Of a DNA stretch of 64,000 nucleotides, positions 43,836-53,680 are shown piece after piece. Positions within the stretch are counted from its first letter, which is position 1; each line of letters starts with the position of its first letter. Source of the DNA: CAWHYG01 sp963833505 (GTDB lineage: Bacteria; Eisenbacteria; RBG-16-71-46; CAIMUX01); the NCBI GenBank assembly GCA_963833505.1, contig CAWHYG010000015.1:62001-126000 (forward strand), read 5' to 3'. The translations under genes were made by a program, and so were the position numbers. Under the pieces are notes generated by a model. It saw only the letters and a list, made by a program, of their open reading frames with translations. It was not told where the DNA came from and made no database searches.

Positions 43836-45821
43836 TCACATCGCGTCGCCGGAAGCGGCCTCCACATAGGCTCGATGGCTCCGGTAGAGCGCCAGTTTCT
43901 CCCGCGTGCTTGCGGCGGATCGGTTGTCGCCGGCCGCCTCGGCCAGCTGGAGGGCCGTCTCGGCCGACGCGATCGCCTCATCGAACCGCCCCGCGGCGGC
44001 GTAGGCGGCGGCCAGCGTGTCGAGCGTGGAGGAGCGCTCGGCATCGGTGGCCGCGCGGTTCGCGACTTCCGCCCAGTGGATGGCCTCCTCGGGGCTCACG
44101 AGGCCGGCGGACGTGGCCAGCATCCACGCCAGATTGTTGGCGATCTGGGGCTGGTCGGGATCGAGGCGAAGGCTCTCGCGGTAGCACCGCACCGCCTCGC
44201 GCGGGCGTCCCAGGTTGCGCCAGGCCGATCCCATCTGCGCCTGAATCCGGTAGTCGCCCGGCTGGTTTTGGGCGACGATCACGAACTGCTCCAGCGCCTC
44301 CTCGAAGCGTCTCGTCCTGGACAACGCGATCCCCAGATTCGTGCGCACGATCATTTCGCCCGGATCCGTCCGCAGCGCGGCACGGTAGCAGTCGATCGCT
44401 TCATCCCATCGGCTCGAGTCGCTCAGCGCGTTGCCGAGGTTCAAGTAGGCCATCGCGTTCCCGCTGGTCACCCGCACGGCGCGCGTGAAGAGGGTCGTGC
44501 TGCCCTTCCAGTAGCCGACCTGCACCCACGCGCACGCGGCCAACGCGGCCGCCATCACCCCGGCGGCAACCGCCAGGACCGTGCGCCGCCCGCGTTCCGG
44601 CAACAGCCGGCGCGCAGCTTCCGGCGCGCCCCAGGTGATCATGATGAAGATCCCGATCAGCGGAACATACGTATAGCGGTCGGCCATCGCCTGCATGCCC
44701 ACCTGCACCAGTCCGATCACCGGAACCAGCGTGACCAGATACCAGGCCCATCCAGCCGCCAGATAGGGCGCCTTGCGCCGCGCGACGAAAACGCCGGCGG
44801 ATGCCGCCACCAGGAGAATCGCCGATCCCGCGATCTTCCAAGCGGGCACAGTTCGCGGAAGCGGATAGAACACCGCGAGGCCTCGGGGCCAGAACGTCTT
44901 CGCCAGATACCCGACGTAGGCGACCACCGCGTTGTCCACGCGGGCCGGAAGCGGAATGGCGCGCAGGCTGCCCACCGATCCCCCCGCCTTTTGCGCCAGC
45001 CAGGTCACGACGCACGACGCGCCGGCCAACGCGAAGAACGGGGCCTTCTCCCGCAGCGACTTCCAGCCGAAGGGCCGCCGGAGCGGCCAGTAATCCAGCA
45101 GGATGAGCAGGATCGGCGCCGAGACCAGCATCGGCTTGGCCATCAATCCGAGCGCGTACAGCGCGACCGCCAGCGGGTAGCGCCAACCGGCGCGCGAGGA
45201 GCCGTTCGAAGCGGGGCGACGCCCGGACGACCGGGCGAAATCGACATAGGCGATCAAGGTCAGGAAGAGCAGAAACGTGCTCAGCACGTCCTTCCTCTCC
45301 GCGACCCAGGCCACCGATTCCACGTGCAGGGGATGGATCGCGAAGGCCGCGGCGACGAATCCGCTTTTCCAGTTTGACCCGGTGAGGCGAAACATCAGCA
45401 GGAAGAGCAGAAGCGTGTCGGCCAGATGAAACAGGAGATTCGTCAGATGGTGTCCCATCGGGTTCAGGCCGTAGAGGGACACGTCGGTCATGTGCGACAG
45501 CCAGGTGAGGGGATGCCAGTTGGACACGTGAAACGTGGTCAGCGCCCAGATGACGTTGGCCGCGCTGAGTCCGGCCCGGACGTGGGCGTTCTCGATCACG
45601 TAATCCAGATCGTCGGCGTTGTTGAACCGGAAACCGAGCATCCGCCCGTAGACGGCGACCACGATGCCGGCGAGCAGCAGAGCGATGAGGAGGTTCGTCC
45701 GCCCGGCCGGCGCCGGGCGCGCTGCAGGCGGCCCGGATCCCGGAGCGGATCGTGCCCGCGGGTTCACGCCAGGTCGAGGCGAACCGCGCCTGGCGCCGGG
45801 ATCTTCGTCCAGGCGTTGCAT
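43836..45821 (-). CDS. Membrane glycosyltransferase-like protein with TPR repeats (TMTC-like)
   Basis: A 661-residue protein with about ten membrane helices (residues 38-450), reminiscent of PMT-type glycosyltransferases. An acidic pair lies in the first loop (FNNADDLDYV), and HPLTWLSHMTDVSLYGLNPMGHHLTN and HPLHVESVAWVAERKDVLS are classic for the TMTC/TPR family. At least four TPRs follow (AMAYLNLGNALSDSSRWDEAIDCYRAAL and others), then a Ser/Ala-rich tail. Probably O-mannosyl-type glycosylation or surface assembly. The start (MQRLDEDPG) overlaps the end of the amidotransferase gene by 58 bases, so the two are co-transcribed. Confidence 0.82.
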   Translation of the reverse strand: MQRLDEDPGARRGSPRPGVNPRARSAPGSGPPAARPAPAGRTNLLIALLLAGIVVAVYGRMLGFRFNNADDLDYVIENAHVRAGLSAANVIWALTTFHVSNWHPLTWLSHMTDVSLYGLNPMGHHLTNLLFHLADTLLLFLLMFRLTGSNWKSGFVAAAFAIHPLHVESVAWVAERKDVLSTFLLFLTLIAYVDFARSSGRRPASNGSSRAGWRYPLAVALYALGLMAKPMLVSAPILLILLDYWPLRRPFGWKSLREKAPFFALAGASCVVTWLAQKAGGSVGSLRAIPLPARVDNAVVAYVGYLAKTFWPRGLAVFYPLPRTVPAWKIAGSAILLVAASAGVFVARRKAPYLAAGWAWYLVTLVPVIGLVQVGMQAMADRYTYVPLIGIFIMITWGAPEAARRLLPERGRRTVLAVAAGVMAAALAACAWVQVGYWKGSTTLFTRAVRVTSGNAMAYLNLGNALSDSSRWDEAIDCYRAALRTDPGEMIVRTNLGIALSRTRRFEEALEQFVIVAQNQPGDYRIQAQMGSAWRNLGRPREAVRCYRESLRLDPDQPQIANNLAWMLATSAGLVSPEEAIHWAEVANRAATDAERSSTLDTLAAAYAAAGRFDEAIASAETALQLAEAAGDNRSAASTREKLALYRSHRAYVEAASGDAM

Positions 45822-46486
45822 CCGATGCCTTCGAGACGTTCGGACGAGACGACACGCAGGTTCGGGCCCGTTCCCTCCCACAGCGCGTGATACTCGGGCA
45901 GACCCTGGACCGGATGGCGATGGGAAAGGGCGATGACCGAGTCTGCCCCGGCGAGAAAGCAGAGCGTCGCTGTGAAATCGCGGAGAGGAGCGACGGCCCC
46001 GATCAGCGACCGCTCCGGGTCCGATTCGTCCAGATGGGCCAGGAGGTGATGAAAGAGGCGCTCGGAATCGGCCTCTCCGACCGGGTCGAGCCCCGGTGCC
46101 GCATCCAGATCGTCGAGACTGTGGACGGCCCCGTTATGGCAGAACGCCCAGGTCTGTCCTTTCCATTCGACCAGGAAGGGGTGGGTGTTCCGGAGACTGA
46201 TCGTGCCGGGATCCGTGGCCCGGCGCGCATGCAGGAGGAGCAGGTCGGACCGGAACCCGTCGATCCGGACCACCTCCGGATCCTCGAGGACGGAACGAAC
46301 GCTCCGGTGGAGGTGGAATCCGCTCCGGTCGCGCCAGACCGCGCCCCAGCCGTCCTCGTGCCGATACGCCCGGTCGCCGCTGTGCTCATGCGCGTGGCCC
46401 GGATTGGCATTGCCCGCCATCGCCACCAGCGCGGCCCGAAGCGCCGGGAAATCCAGCCGGCCGGCGGCGCAGATCATGCGACACAT
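45764..46486 (-). CDS. Class II glutamine amidotransferase
   Basis: A 240-residue N-terminal-nucleophile amidotransferase of the YafJ/EgtC-like group. It begins MCRMI, so Cys2 becomes the catalytic nucleophile after Met removal. Further motifs are HEDGWGAVW, LLHARRATDPG, NTHPFLV and FCHNGAVH. Stand-alone members hydrolyse gamma-glutamyl bonds, but the partner and product here are unknown. It is the first gene before the TPR membrane protein and is divergent from the metallo-beta-lactamase-fold gene. Confidence 0.88.
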   Translation of the reverse strand: MCRMICAAGRLDFPALRAALVAMAGNANPGHAHEHSGDRAYRHEDGWGAVWRDRSGFHLHRSVRSVLEDPEVVRIDGFRSDLLLLHARRATDPGTISLRNTHPFLVEWKGQTWAFCHNGAVHSLDDLDAAPGLDPVGEADSERLFHHLLAHLDESDPERSLIGAVAPLRDFTATLCFLAGADSVIALSHRHPVQGLPEYHALWEGTGPNLRVVSSERLEGIGCNAWTKIPAPGAVRLDLA

Positions 46487-46753
46487 CGTGATCCAGTCTC
46501 CTCAAAGGGTCTCGGAGTTCCGCCCACTGCTGCGAACCGTCCCACACCCGGAATTCCCGCGGCCGGGTTGATCGGCTCCGCCTCCGGCCGGCTCGGAATT
46601 TGCGCCGCTCCGGAGGACATTGCCGGAACCACCCTCTGAAGGATACGATGCTCAAGGATCGCCTGCGAGGGCGGAAACCACTGCGCCCGATCGGCGCGGC
46701 GACACTGGATTCCAAGGCGCGATCGGAACTGCCGGGGCCGGCGGGGCGGGAGA

Positions 46754-47599
46754 ATGCTCAAGATCTGTTCGCTCTCGAGCGGCAGCTCGGGCAACGCCAC
46801 CTTCGTTTCGAGCGGCCGCACAACCCTCCTCGTCGATTGCGGCGCCTCCGCGCGCGAGGTGACGGCCCGGCTGGCCGACATCGGAACGCATCCTGCGCAG
46901 CTCGACGGGATCCTCGTCACCCACGCGCACACCGATCACTATCGCTCGGCCGGGACCATCCACGCCCGCCACGGCGTCCCGGTGTTCGTCGATCCTTCCA
47001 CCGCGCGCGCCCTGGCCCGGCGCGGCGCGCGCACGTCCTGGCGCCGGATCGTGGAGACGAGGCCCATCCCGGATCGGATCGGCGACATCGAGGTCCGGGC
47101 GCTCGACACCTCGCACGGATTTCCGCCCGGAGAAGGGCGCACCGTCGTTTTCCGGCTTGATCACGATCGGTCCCGGATCGCGGTCGTGACCGACCTGGGC
47201 GTTCTTCCGGAGTCGATGACTTCGGAGCTGTCCCGGCTCGATGCCATCGTCCTCGAAGCCAACTACGACGAGGCTCGCCTCCGGCGAAAGCTCTCCGACC
47301 GGTCGTTTGCGGCCGACTGGCCCTACCTGGAGTGGGTGCTGAGCGACCGGGGACACCTGTCCAACGCCCAGTGCGGCCGCGCCCTGTCCGCCATCCTGAC
47401 CGACCGCCGCTGCCACGTCTTCCTGGGCCACCTGAGCGAGAACCACCAGGACCCGCGGCGGGACAACAACGACCACCGGACCGCCGAGGCTGAGGTGCAG
47501 AGCATCCTCGAGCGAGCCGGCGTGCCGATGCCGGAATTCCACCGCACCTGGCGGATCGGCCGCCTGCCGGGCCGGGTCAGCGACATCGTGCAGGTGTGA
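46754..47599 (+). CDS. Metallo-beta-lactamase-fold hydrolase (YycJ/WalJ-like)
   Basis: A 281-residue protein beginning MLKICSLSSGSSGNATFVSS, the N-terminal signature of the YycJ/WalJ exonuclease-like group. Metal ligands lie in THAHTDH, the VVTDLG Asp and a late LGHLSENHQ His. Members act as 5'-3' exonuclease-like or cyclic-nucleotide-like hydrolases. The start follows GGGGCGGGAG. It stands alone. Confidence 0.88.
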   Translation: MLKICSLSSGSSGNATFVSSGRTTLLVDCGASAREVTARLADIGTHPAQLDGILVTHAHTDHYRSAGTIHARHGVPVFVDPSTARALARRGARTSWRRIVETRPIPDRIGDIEVRALDTSHGFPPGEGRTVVFRLDHDRSRIAVVTDLGVLPESMTSELSRLDAIVLEANYDEARLRRKLSDRSFAADWPYLEWVLSDRGHLSNAQCGRALSAILTDRRCHVFLGHLSENHQDPRRDNNDHRTAEAEVQSILERAGVPMPEFHRTWRIGRLPGRVSDIVQV

Positions 47600-47682
47600 A
47601 GGCGGGCTGACGCCTCAATCAGTTCTGGGCGGGCCGTAGGGAAAGGACCTCGTCCCCACGGACCGTGCGAGTCCTGTTGGGG

Positions 47683-49284
47683 CTACACCCAGCCCCAGAG
47701 GCCGCTGTTCCGGAGTGTCCGCGCGTGCCTTCGCGTGACCGTGCCCTGACTCAGGAACTGCAGGAGATACCAGGCCCCGCCCGCCTTGTAGTTCGTGCCG
47801 CTGGCGCCGTCCCCGCCGAACGGCTGCTGGTCGACCACGGCTCCGGTCGTCTTGCGGTTGACGTAGAAGTTGCCGGCATACTCGCTGAGCACGGGCACCC
47901 ACCGCCGCAAGTACTGCTCGTTGCTCGACCAGACGGCTCCGGTCAGGCGGTAGGCGTTGCTCTCGATGATCCGAACCGCGTGCTCGGTGTTCTCGCAGAC
48001 GCGCACGGCGGTCACAGGCCCGAAGATCTCCACGTTGATCAGCTCGTGCTGGTCGGCCGCCACTTCGAGGATCGTCGGCTGGATCCAGTATCCGGACGAA
48101 TCGGAGTGCTCGCCGCCCCAGACGGTCGTGACCTTGGGATCCTTCGCGGCGCGATCGATGAAACCGACGATGCTCCGGTAGGCCGCGGCGTTGATCACCG
48201 GGCCCATGTCCGAGTCGCGCTCAAGCGGATTCTTGGTCTGGAATCCCTTCAACTGCTCCTGGAGGGCCACCTTGAGGTCGGGCCAGGTCTTCCGATCGAC
48301 CAGCACCAGGCTGTTGGCCGAGCACTTCTGCCCCGAGCGCCCGAACGCGCCCGAGACGATGCAGGTCGCGACGTCCCAGACGTCGCATTCGGCATCGACC
48401 ACCAGGAAGTCCTTGCCGCCGGTCTCGGCCACGAACCGCGGAAAGTGCGGCCGCGGGATCTCACGGGAGAAGAGGGTGTCGCCGATCTCCCGGGCCGTGT
48501 CGAACCCGCCGGTGAAGTTGACGCAGGTCAGCTCGGGATGATGGAGGACCGGAGGCATGATCTGCGAACCGGGGCCGGTGAGCATGTTGATCACGCCGGG
48601 AGGGAAGCCGGCGTCCTCGATCGCCTTCATCAACATCCACGCGGTCATGGGGGTGTCGCTGGAGGGCTTCCAGACGACGGGATTCCCGCACAGGGCCATG
48701 ACGGTCGGGAGGTTGTATCCGATCGCCACCGGGAAGTTGAAGGGCGTGACCGCGGCGGTGAATCCCTTGAGCGGACGGAGATTCATGACGTTGGTCTCGG
48801 CCGGCCCGTCGCCCAGGGTCAGGCGGGCCAGCTCGAGCAGGAAGTGGGGATTGAACCGGATGAAGTCCATCATCTCGGCCCAGCAGCCGGTGACCTCGGC
48901 CGCGTTGTAGCCGCACTCATGCGCACAGACCGCGGCGATCTCGTGCCGCCTCTGGTGCAGGATCCACTCGAGATCCCGGAACTTCTCGACCCGCGCCGCG
49001 ATGGAGAGCTTGCCCCAGGTTTCCCGGGCCCGCAGCGCCGCCTGCACGGCCCGCTCCGCATGCTCCGCCTTCGCCTTCTGCGCCCGACAGAACACCTTCC
49101 CGGTCGACGGATCGACCGAATCGATCTTCTCGGCGGAACGGACCTCCTCGCCTCCGATGATCATCGGCACTTCGAAGTCCTTCGGGATCCCGGCCAGGGC
49201 CGCCTGGAAGGCCGCCCACTCGCCGTCATCGCCGCGATAGTTGAGCAGAGGTTGGTTCTTGGGCTTTTGCACCGAGATATTCAT
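47683..49284 (-). CDS. pruA: L-glutamate gamma-semialdehyde (P5C) dehydrogenase
   Basis: A 533-residue aldehyde dehydrogenase of the stand-alone P5C dehydrogenase type, as in Bacillus RocA and mitochondrial ALDH4. It oxidises glutamate semialdehyde to glutamate with NAD+ in proline breakdown. It has the nucleotide-binding TPFNFPVAIGYN and VVWKPSSDTP, catalytic Glu in FVAETGGKD, catalytic Cys in GRSGQKCSANS, and the EIFGPV and QPFGGDGASGTNYKAGG blocks. No proline dehydrogenase gene is adjacent. Confidence 0.95.
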   Translation of the reverse strand: MNISVQKPKNQPLLNYRGDDGEWAAFQAALAGIPKDFEVPMIIGGEEVRSAEKIDSVDPSTGKVFCRAQKAKAEHAERAVQAALRARETWGKLSIAARVEKFRDLEWILHQRRHEIAAVCAHECGYNAAEVTGCWAEMMDFIRFNPHFLLELARLTLGDGPAETNVMNLRPLKGFTAAVTPFNFPVAIGYNLPTVMALCGNPVVWKPSSDTPMTAWMLMKAIEDAGFPPGVINMLTGPGSQIMPPVLHHPELTCVNFTGGFDTAREIGDTLFSREIPRPHFPRFVAETGGKDFLVVDAECDVWDVATCIVSGAFGRSGQKCSANSLVLVDRKTWPDLKVALQEQLKGFQTKNPLERDSDMGPVINAAAYRSIVGFIDRAAKDPKVTTVWGGEHSDSSGYWIQPTILEVAADQHELINVEIFGPVTAVRVCENTEHAVRIIESNAYRLTGAVWSSNEQYLRRWVPVLSEYAGNFYVNRKTTGAVVDQQPFGGDGASGTNYKAGGAWYLLQFLSQGTVTRRHARTLRNSGLWGWV

Positions 49285-49503
49285 CGGAAGGGCTCCTTAT
49301 CCCACGTCTTCGGCGGTTGCTGGCTCTCCACGGGCCGACCTGGACCCCACATCCTCACCTCGAGGAGCAGCCATTATCTTAGGGCGGCGGCGGTGATGTG
49401 GCAACGGCCGGACCGTTCTTCCTCTGGATCGGGAAATCGAACGGACAGCGCGGCCCGGGGCCCGGACACCAGGCGCACCCGAGGCGCCAGGGTCGCCGAT
49501 GCA

Positions 49504-49534
49504 TGAGAAAGGACCGCGACCGAAGCCGCGGTCC
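49504..49534 (-). terminator. Terminator of the RRM gene
   Basis: On the minus strand GGACCGCG, an 8-base loop, and CGCGGTCC form a perfect 8-bp stem, followed by TTTCTC. It lies 30 bases after the RRM stop. Confidence 0.7.
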
Positions 49535-49564
49535 CGTTTGAGCTCTTGGCTGGAGTGAACCCGG

Positions 49565-49951
49565 TTACCAGCGCCCGCCGCCGCCGCCGCTGCGCCGACC
49601 GCCGCCGCCGCCGTAGCCGCCGCCACCACCGCTCCGGCCGCCGCCGCCGCCGCCGTAGCCTCCTCCTCCGCCGCCGCCGTAGCCGCCGCGACCGCCGCCG
49701 CCACCGGCCGGGCGCGGTCGCGCCTCGTTGACGCTCAGGGAACGGCCGTCCATCTCGATGCCGTTCAGCGCCGTGATGGCGGTCCGCGCCTGCGTGTCAT
49801 CCGGCATCACCACAAAAGCGAAGCCTCGCGGCCGGCCGGTGTCCCGGTCAGTCACGATGCTGACTTCATCCACCTCGCCGTGCTGCGAAAACAAGTCCCG
49901 GAGCGCGTTTTCGTCGGTGGCAAAGCTCATGTTCCCCACGAAGATCTTCAT
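49565..49951 (-). CDS. RRM RNA-binding protein with glycine-rich tail
   Basis: A 128-residue protein. Residues 1-80 form one RNA recognition motif with RNP2 (KIFVGNMS) and RNP1 (RGFAFVVM). The rest is a Gly/Tyr/Arg-rich tail (GGYGGGGGG units), as in cyanobacterial Rbp and cold-inducible RNA-binding proteins. Probably an RNA chaperone. The G-rich tail is coded by CCG/CCGCC-like repeats on the plus strand. It has its own terminator. Confidence 0.93.
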   Translation of the reverse strand: MKIFVGNMSFATDENALRDLFSQHGEVDEVSIVTDRDTGRPRGFAFVVMPDDTQARTAITALNGIEMDGRSLSVNEARPRPAGGGGGRGGYGGGGGGGYGGGGGGRSGGGGGYGGGGGRRSGGGGGRW

Positions 49952-50178
49952 TCGTCTCCCCTGTCCTTACGGGTGCACACGACGGAAGGTCGCCACCGAC
50001 GCGGGCATCCCGGTTCTTGCATCAAGGCCCGGCGGCAGTCGCCGGACTCTATAATCAGACTCCACCCGCGTCCGGATTCCAAGGGTCGAATTGCGGCATG
50101 ACGGGTTTTTCCGGCTGCGCCCTCCGAGGAGCCGCGACCGGGCCGCTGGTCCGCCGCCAGGGGGGAACGCGGCCGGGG

Positions 50179-50415
50179 TCAATCCTCCTCGGGAACCGGG
50201 AAGCGTCCGGTTCCGTTGCATTTCATGCACTTCTGCTGTTCCACCGTCCGGACCTCGATGTGCCCGGTCCCCCGGCACCCGGGGCAATCGCGCCCCAGCG
50301 TGGTCACGCCGGTCCCCCGGCAGAGGCCGCAGGTCTGATCCTCATCCGCCTTGGTGCAGCGGCGATCCACCCATCCTTTGCCGTGGCATTCAGGACAAAT
50401 ATCGGGTTTCAACAT
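50179..50415 (-). CDS. Small DnaJ-type zinc-finger protein in the hydrogenase operon
   Basis: A 78-residue protein with four CxxC(H/R)G(K/T)G repeats (CPECHGKGW, CGLCRGTGV, CPGCRGTGH, CMKCNGTGR), the DnaJ central zinc-finger fold without J or C-terminal domains. It overlaps the maturation protease gene by 26 bases and is the last gene of the operon. A role in folding or assembly of hydrogenase or Hdr subunits is inferred from position. Confidence 0.75.
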   Translation of the reverse strand: MLKPDICPECHGKGWVDRRCTKADEDQTCGLCRGTGVTTLGRDCPGCRGTGHIEVRTVEQQKCMKCNGTGRFPVPEED

Positions 50416-50998
50416 GGCGCCCCCCTGTCCCCGAAGCGAGGATTCCCTTCTCACCCGCCCACTCACGGGCGAACGCGGCCGCTTTCGAGACGGAACCGTC
50501 CACGGGCCCGGTCAGCCCTTCGTGAATCGTCGACAGATCCTGGGCCTCCACGACGAGAAGGGTGATCGATCCGGGAAGATCATAGCCCAATCTCCGGCCC
50601 AGCGCGATCGCGGTGGCGAGATCCATCTGATGGGATCCCCCGAGGGTGCGCGCTGCGGCCGCCTTCTCGATCGGCCATTCGGCCAGCGTTCCCGGCGGAT
50701 GCTCCCCGGTCTGGACCACGTCGATGAGGAGGGCCCGCCGATAGCCGTTCAGCAGATCGAGCAGCCGGAAACCCGCGACCGGCGCCGCCTCCAGATCCGC
50801 CTCGAGACCTTCCCCGCATTCGAATTCCAGAAAGCGGACCACGGCCGGCCCGAAGCCGTCATCGGAGATCAGGTCGTTCCCCAATCCCAGAATGAGAGCT
50901 TCCCGCTGCTCGCCGGCCTTCCTCGTCACAGGCTCCGCCGTCGCGGATCCGGCGGGCCGGGGGGCCGCAGCCAGCGCGTGTCGCTCCATCGGGGTCAA
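50390..50998 (-). CDS. Hydrogenase maturation protease
   Basis: A 202-residue peptidase of the HycI/HyaD family. It has LILGLGNDLISDDGFGPAVV (the GxGNxLxxDDGxG signature with nickel-sensing Glu/Asp positions), LLIDVVQTG and a conserved His in SHQMDLATAIALGR. It cleaves the C-terminal extension of the large subunit after nickel insertion. It overlaps mvhA by four bases, so the target is surely MvhA, which carries an uncleaved tail. Confidence 0.88.
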   Translation of the reverse strand: MTPMERHALAAAPRPAGSATAEPVTRKAGEQREALILGLGNDLISDDGFGPAVVRFLEFECGEGLEADLEAAPVAGFRLLDLLNGYRRALLIDVVQTGEHPPGTLAEWPIEKAAAARTLGGSHQMDLATAIALGRRLGYDLPGSITLLVVEAQDLSTIHEGLTGPVDGSVSKAAAFAREWAGEKGILASGTGGRHVETRYLS

Positions 50999-52476
50999 CA
51001 GAACCGCCGAATGACCTCGCGAACGCGGCCGTCGGCTTCGTGGATGGTGATCTCCATCGGCATCTTTCCGACCGCCGCGTGCGTGGCGCAGCCGAAACAG
51101 GGGTCATAGGCACGGAACGCCATTTCGATCATGTTGAGGGTCCCGTCCCTCACCTCCTGCCCCTTCTTGATCAGGCCTTCCGCGGCCTTCTTGATCGACA
51201 TGGAGATCCCGGCGTTGTTGTTGGTCGTGCCCACGATGAGGTTGGCTTCGCGGATGATCCCCTTCTCGTCGGTCTTGTAATGGTGCGTGAGCAGACCGCG
51301 GGGGGCTTCCACCGTCCCGACCCCTTCACCGACGATGCCGGTCGGAGGGAGGTGGATCTTGTCGGAAGTGATCTCCTCGTCCTGCGCCTGCTTCAGCACC
51401 GACTCGCAGGCGAAGACGAGCTCGACCACGCGGGCCCAGTGGATGGCCAGGGTGGCATGCACCGGCTTTGAGCCCGAGGCGTCCCCCGTCAGGGTGGAAT
51501 AGAGGCGCTCGTATTCGGCCTGCGCCAGCGGCGTGGCCATGCCGGTCGAAACGTTGAGGCGGCTCATGGGCGTCGCCCGATAGACGCCGGAGTCGGAGCC
51601 GTCGACCAGCCCCTTCCAGCCGACCTTCTTGAGGAACGGGTACTTGAGGTAGCTGTAGGGCATCACCGCTTCGGAGATGTGCTCGAGGTATTCCTTGGGC
51701 TCGTAGCGGGCGAATTCCTTCCCGTCCGGATCGACCACCCGAACGGTGCCATCGTAGAAATTGACCTTCCCGTTGGGATCGATGAGGCCGATCGAGTAGG
51801 TCCGGTGGGAGAACATGTCGGACAGGATCAGATCGACGTAGGTCTGGTTCTTCAGGACCACGTCCTCGAAGATCTTGACGGTCAGTTTGGCGAACTCGAC
51901 CATCTCCCGGCCGATCTGGATCATCTCCTGCTGCTCTTCCGGCGAGACCCGCTTGGACATTCCGCCGGGCAGGGCCGTGACCGGATGAAGCGCCTTGCCG
52001 CCGATGATCTCGACCACGCGCTGCCCCCGAGCCCGCTGGCGGATGACTTCGGCGCCGATCTCGAGGCCGGCCTTGGCCACGACGCCCAGGATGTTCCGCT
52101 CCGCCTTGGGCGCCTCCGGCCCGACCACGAAATCAGGCCCGCCCAGGGCGTAGAAATGGGTGGTGTGGTCCCCCGCGTAGAAGCCGTTGTAGAGGAGCTC
52201 GCGAAGCTTGAGCGCCGCGCGCGGAGGCGTGACGCCGTAGACGGCGTCCGCCGCCTTGCAGGAAGCCATGTGGTGCGCTTCCGGGCAGACCCCGCAGATC
52301 CGGGTCGTGATCCGGGCCATTTCTTCGACCGGACGGTTCCGGCAGAAGACCTCGAACCCGCGCAACTCCGGGACCTGGAAATAGCAGTTGGCGAGGCTTC
52401 CGTCGTCGTTGAGGAAGAGATGGATCTTGCCGTGTCCTTCCAGCCTCGTCACCGGGTCGATGGTGATGCTCTTCAT
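50995..52476 (-). CDS. mvhA: NiFe hydrogenase large subunit, MvhA type
   Basis: A 493-residue subunit with the four nickel-binding cysteines in RICGVCPEAHH (residues about 60-70) and DPCFGCATHA (near the C-terminus). RLEGHGKI is near the start. The product ends 27 residues after the last ligand His (tail to IRRFC), which the neighbouring protease should remove. Group 3 (cytoplasmic, MvhA-like) by motif and operon. It carries the H2-cleaving site that feeds electrons to MvhG/MvhD. Confidence 0.95.
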   Translation of the reverse strand: MKSITIDPVTRLEGHGKIHLFLNDDGSLANCYFQVPELRGFEVFCRNRPVEEMARITTRICGVCPEAHHMASCKAADAVYGVTPPRAALKLRELLYNGFYAGDHTTHFYALGGPDFVVGPEAPKAERNILGVVAKAGLEIGAEVIRQRARGQRVVEIIGGKALHPVTALPGGMSKRVSPEEQQEMIQIGREMVEFAKLTVKIFEDVVLKNQTYVDLILSDMFSHRTYSIGLIDPNGKVNFYDGTVRVVDPDGKEFARYEPKEYLEHISEAVMPYSYLKYPFLKKVGWKGLVDGSDSGVYRATPMSRLNVSTGMATPLAQAEYERLYSTLTGDASGSKPVHATLAIHWARVVELVFACESVLKQAQDEEITSDKIHLPPTGIVGEGVGTVEAPRGLLTHHYKTDEKGIIREANLIVGTTNNNAGISMSIKKAAEGLIKKGQEVRDGTLNMIEMAFRAYDPCFGCATHAAVGKMPMEITIHEADGRVREVIRRFC

Positions 52477-52596
52477 GGTTCGCTCCCGCTCGTTCGTCCT
52501 TGTCGATCTGTTCCTGTCCCGAAGCGCGCGACTCCGGCGGTTCGCCGATTCCGCGGCGCTCGGATCGTGAACCGTTCCGGGGCTTCCGGCGGCGCC

Positions 52597-53673
52597 TCAG
52601 CGCCGGGCGGCGGCGCCCACCAGCCCCACGGCCCCGGCCCGGCCCGCGGATCGCGCGGCCGACCCCGGCGGCGCCCCCCCGCCGGACGGAGTGGCCGTCT
52701 GGGACCCCTGGAAGCGCCGCAGCGTTGAACTGGGAAGGCTGAAGCGGTACAGGGTGCCCACCAGATCCGCGATTCCGCCGATGATCTGATCGATCTCCTC
52801 CGGGTCGGTCGAGTCGATGACCCCGGCCAGCGCCGACGCCATCTTCGCCCCCTGGTCCCGGACCCCGGCGGGCGCGCCGTAGCAGCCCCGGCAGGGAACG
52901 CCCGCCTTGACGCACTTCGCTCCGCACCCTCCCCGGGTCGCCGGCCCCATGCAGAGGATGCCCTGCTCGAGCAGGCAGACCTCGGGATCGGCCACGATCT
53001 CGTGCGGGCGGACGAAGGACCGGATCTTCTTGATGTCGCGCTTGCGGGGGCATTCCTCGCAGCAGGCGCGCGGATCGGCCCCCAGGACCGTGCCCTTCGG
53101 CGGCAGCGGCTTGCCGTTTTGGAGGATGTCGATCACGGCGTCCACCACCTCGCCGATCCGCTGCGGCTGGGGCGGACATCCCGGAATGATGTAATCGACG
53201 TCCACCACCTGCGGCAGGGTCCGCACCGTGTTCCAGAGGGTCGGCAGCGACAGCTTCCCCTCGGGAACGTCGTACGAAGTCTGCGGGCGCTGGTGCTCCG
53301 GGTTCACCGTCGAGGGCGAGTCGTCATAGACATACTGGAGGATGCTCGCCAGGTTGGTGAAGTTCGCCAGCCCGGGGATGCACCCGTCCGACGCGCAGGA
53401 GCCGAACGCGCACAGCACCTTCGATTTCCGGCGCAGCAGCTTCGCCATCTCGTAGTTCTCGCTGCTGCGGATGGCTCCGTTGAACAGGGTGAGGGTGATC
53501 TCGCCGTCCGCCATCGCCCGGACGTCCTCGTATTTGAAGTCCATGGCGCACGGCCAGAAGACGATGTCGAAGAAGGCCGCGATCTCGAGCACCTTGAGCT
53601 GCGTGTCCAGGACCGCGATCTCGCAGCCTCCGCATGAGGCCGCCCAGTAGAGCCCGAGTTTCGGTTTCGCCAT
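52597..53673 (-). CDS. mvhG: NiFe hydrogenase small subunit, MvhG type
   Basis: A 358-residue subunit. The proximal cluster is bound by SCGGCE near the N-terminus, FGSCASDG and IPGCPPQP. Further clusters sit in CCEECPRKRDIKKI and GCGAKCVKAGVPCRGCYG. The last 50 residues (ALA/GLY/PRO-rich) are an extension not usual for MvhG. It lies seven bases from mvhD, with a 120-base gap before mvhA. It conducts electrons from the NiFe centre to MvhD. Confidence 0.94.
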   Translation of the reverse strand: MAKPKLGLYWAASCGGCEIAVLDTQLKVLEIAAFFDIVFWPCAMDFKYEDVRAMADGEITLTLFNGAIRSSENYEMAKLLRRKSKVLCAFGSCASDGCIPGLANFTNLASILQYVYDDSPSTVNPEHQRPQTSYDVPEGKLSLPTLWNTVRTLPQVVDVDYIIPGCPPQPQRIGEVVDAVIDILQNGKPLPPKGTVLGADPRACCEECPRKRDIKKIRSFVRPHEIVADPEVCLLEQGILCMGPATRGGCGAKCVKAGVPCRGCYGAPAGVRDQGAKMASALAGVIDSTDPEEIDQIIGGIADLVGTLYRFSLPSSTLRRFQGSQTATPSGGGAPPGSAARSAGRAGAVGLVGAAARR

Positions 53674-53680
53674 GGTCTCC